This document shows positions 15,132 to 16,428 of a stretch of DNA of 16,428 bases, one piece after another; position 1 is the first letter of the stretch; each line of letters begins with the position of its first letter. Position numbers and translations under genes: made by a program. The notes beneath the pieces were generated by a model. The model was not told the origin of the DNA. It was given only the letters and a program-made list of their open reading frames with translations, and searched no databases. Source of the DNA: Candidatus Portnoyibacteriota bacterium (GTDB lineage Bacteria > Patescibacteriota > Minisyncoccia > Portnoybacterales > GWB1-42-6). Where the stretch lies: positions 1 to 16,428 of the forward strand of contig JAQUNU010000014.1 of the NCBI GenBank assembly GCA_028717445.1, written 5' to 3'.

Positions 15132-16247
15132 ATGCTCGAAAACGCGAACTCTGTCATCCCAAAAAAATATTTCCTGGCGATTTTTATTTTTTCTTTGGGC
15201 AATATTTTGCTTGTTAATTTTTTGGTCTTTTCGGGCGGCACTCCATTCACTCCCGAATTAAATGAATACGGCGACATTGCCGATCTTTTCAAAGGCGACA
15301 GCCAGTTGGTTTTTGTTTACCGCGTGCTAAAACCCCTTGTTTCGGCGCTGGCCTCTTTTTTCTCCTTGTTTTTGGATATGAAAGAATCGTTCCTTTTGGT
15401 CAACAGCGTCTTTTATTTTTTGGCTGGTTTTATAGTTTTTAAAATTATCAAATTGCTTTTTCGGGACGACGCCCAAGCCTTAATCGGCGCCTTTCTTTTT
15501 TTGACTGGCTACCCAATGCTTAACTATGGCATTCCTTATATTTCTGATATCGGTGGCTGGTTCTTTTTTATCTTGGGCGTTTATTTTACCCTGATTTTTT
15601 TGAAAAATCCTTCCTGGCGTCTGGCGGCCTTAAATGGACTGACGGCTGGCATCGGCGGTCTGGCTAAAGAAAGCGGCACCATGGGCGGCATCTTTTTTCT
15701 GATTTGCCTCTTTTTTCTTTTAAAAAAGAGTTTTAAAGAAAAAATGAAATATTTTGCTTTTTTTGTTCCGGCATTTTGGATTCCATTCGGCGCCTGGCAG
15801 ATCTTTTCGTATTTTAAATATGATTATTCTTATTTCAACTGGTATTTTGACAATGCCGCCTTGTCGGTTCATTATTGGGCCGAGTTTTTCCGCTTGGTCG
15901 CAAAAAGCACGTTTGCCACTTTTCTGGCGGGTTGGATATTTGTTTTGGTTGGCGTTCTAAAGATAAAAGAAATGACTTTAGAAAACAAAAAGCTTTTAGC
16001 CGCCCTGGTTTTTCCTTCATTTTCTTTTCTTCTCTGGTTTGCCGCTTCTTCTCGCCTTTTTTATGTCGTTGGTCTCTTGCTTTCAATTCTGGCTAGTTGG
16101 GGATTTATAAAACTTTGGCGGGATTCAGGGCATAAATTTGTTTACGGGGCGCTTTTTTTCGTTGTTTTGGCCGGAAACTATTTCTGGCTCATTTTTGACG
16201 ATAGATTGAGGCATGTTTTAAATACGATTTTAAAAATACATTATTGA
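15132..16247 (+). CDS. Multi-pass membrane protein, possible GT-C glycosyltransferase
   Basis: A 371-residue, very hydrophobic protein with about nine to ten membrane segments, beginning near residue 13. After the first helix comes an acidic stretch, NEYGDIADLF (44-53), and then YRVLKPLVSAL (63-73). An Asp in the first external loop is where GT-C enzymes (PMT/ArnT class) have their catalytic acid, so D48 or D51 is the candidate. LAKESG (177-182) and SSRLFY (306-311) resemble conserved loop positions in that class. None of this proves the call, and I do not recognise a specific family. The place just after a Dpm1-like GT2 supports use of a polyprenyl-phosphate-linked sugar. Its TGA stop overlaps the next ATG by one base (TGATG), so translation is coupled to the truncated gene that follows. 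Confidence 0.8.
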   Translation: MLENANSVIPKKYFLAIFIFSLGNILLVNFLVFSGGTPFTPELNEYGDIADLFKGDSQLVFVYRVLKPLVSALASFFSLFLDMKESFLLVNSVFYFLAGFIVFKIIKLLFRDDAQALIGAFLFLTGYPMLNYGIPYISDIGGWFFFILGVYFTLIFLKNPSWRLAALNGLTAGIGGLAKESGTMGGIFFLICLFFLLKKSFKEKMKYFAFFVPAFWIPFGAWQIFSYFKYDYSYFNWYFDNAALSVHYWAEFFRLVAKSTFATFLAGWIFVLVGVLKIKEMTLENKKLLAALVFPSFSFLLWFAASSRLFYVVGLLLSILASWGFIKLWRDSGHKFVYGALFFVVLAGNYFWLIFDDRLRHVLNTILKIHY

Positions 16248-16315
16248 TGAAGATACTGAATTTTAGCCTTGAAAAAAAATTGTTTGAAAGCGCTTCCAAA
16301 TCCCAGCTCATGTAA
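16247..16315 (+). pseudogene. Start of a further gene, cut off after about 20 codons
   Basis: ATG at 16247 shares its A with the preceding stop and opens a natural-looking frame beginning MKILNFSLEKKLFE, with the Lys-rich, AT-rich style of this window. From memory, MKILN(I/F)SL-type starts are common in glycosyltransferases of related genomes. After Gln20 (16304-16306) the frame reads Leu-Met-stop at 16315, exactly where base composition changes. I read this as a gene interrupted by a junction with unrelated DNA rather than a true 22-residue protein. Its most likely identity is one more glycosyltransferase of this operon, but only the N terminus is available. Confidence 0.6.
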
Positions 16316-16395
16316 AACGCGTTACAAAACTTCGTGTGTGCAGGCTCTACTATTTGGCGCGGCAGCGTCTAAGCTATATTAAAGACAACCGTTTC

Positions 16396-16401
16396 AGGGA
16401 G
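16396..16401 (+). promoter_or_regulatory. Shine-Dalgarno for the last reading frame
   Basis: AGGGAG is followed by a 10-base gap and ATG at 16412. It is the only conventional ribosome-binding site with acceptable spacing that I find convincing in the window, which sets this end apart from all other genes here. Confidence 0.5.
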
Positions 16402-16411
16402 CGAATTCATC

Positions 16412-16428
16412 ATGAAGTTGCCACTGAT
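16412..16428 (+). CDS. Start of an unidentified gene running off the window
   Basis: Only five full codons are present (Met-Lys-Leu-Pro-Leu, then two bases). A Lys followed by hydrophobic residues would suit a signal peptide, but this is too short to judge. The start is supported by the AGGGAG site upstream. It probably belongs to a different genome from the rest of the window. Confidence 0.35.

Larger units (their letters stand above)
16307..16428. other. Segment of foreign character, probable assembly chimera
   Basis: From about 16307 the AT-rich, poly-A/T style ends. The DNA becomes more balanced, with GC-rich words such as GGCGCGGCAGCG (16356-16367), and the poly-A/T runs seen everywhere else are missing. 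It holds what looks like a normal proteobacterial-style gene upstream region: TATATT (16375-16380), AGGGAG (16396-16401) and an ATG. The exact joint cannot be placed better than about 16295-16312. A real integration is possible, but no inverted repeat, transposase or attachment site is visible. Confidence 0.6.

Noticed and set aside
12947..16247. Recoding of TGA (genetic code 25)
   Set aside because: TGA ends the GT4-like, radical SAM and GT-C-like genes at sensible C termini, and no long frame needs TGA read through.
16284..16297. Operator-like palindrome GAAAGCGCTTCC
   Set aside because: It lies within the coding start of the truncated gene and encodes Glu-Ser-Ala-Ser in frame; chance is the simpler explanation.
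1..16428. CRISPR arrays, tRNA or rRNA genes, insertion sequences
   Set aside because: No regularly spaced repeats, cloverleaf-like sequences, rRNA-like segments, transposase frames or terminal inverted repeats were found. Gaps are short and mostly explained by promoters and terminators.

Overview
The window looks like a piece of a cell-surface glycan locus from an uncultivated bacterium, most likely of the Candidate Phyla Radiation (Patescibacteria, Parcubacteria-like). The grounds are AT-rich leaders with almost no Shine-Dalgarno sequences, TGA used as a normal stop (which argues against code-25 Gracilibacteria/Absconditabacteria), a large cysteine-free Ser/Thr-rich secreted repeat protein, and multi-pass Wzy_C/TPR fusion proteins of a kind common in these genomes. 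The lineage is an inference from style, not from a marker gene.

Layout. (1) Bases 1-2541: 3' part of a surface protein built from about five divergent ~150-residue beta-rich modules, closed by a strong terminator. (2) 2675-7125: two tandem paralogous membrane proteins of the O-antigen ligase/polymerase (Wzy_C) superfamily, each with a C-terminal TPR region. (3) 7126-7593: a regulatory stretch with a DnaA-box match, promoter- and terminator-like elements, and a 50-residue single-TM protein. (4) 7594-8718, minus strand: a GT4 glycosyltransferase. (5) 8832-11430: a plus-strand operon of an NAD-dependent nucleotide-sugar epimerase, a GT4 glycosyltransferase and a small DUF6580-like membrane protein, ended by a bidirectional terminator. 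(6) 11431-11816: a gap with no convincing gene. (7) 11817 to about 16305: a tightly coupled operon of a GT4-like enzyme with an altered catalytic motif, a B12-binding-type radical SAM protein, a Dpm1-like GT2, a GT-C-like multi-pass membrane protein, and the first 20 codons of another gene. (8) From about 16307 to the end the DNA changes character: the last gene is cut off, and a short higher-GC segment follows with a good Shine-Dalgarno and the start of an unrelated reading frame. I read this as a probable assembly chimera.

Taken together, cytoplasmic glycosyltransferases and an epimerase would build a lipid-linked glycan, the GT2/GT-C pair would add a sugar through a polyprenyl-phosphate donor, the radical SAM protein might modify glycan or lipid, and one or both Wzy_C/TPR proteins would polymerise the glycan or transfer it outside the membrane. 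The neighbouring Ser/Thr-rich surface protein is a plausible but unproven acceptor. No flippase, initiating phosphoglycosyl transferase, RNA gene, CRISPR array or transposase is visible.
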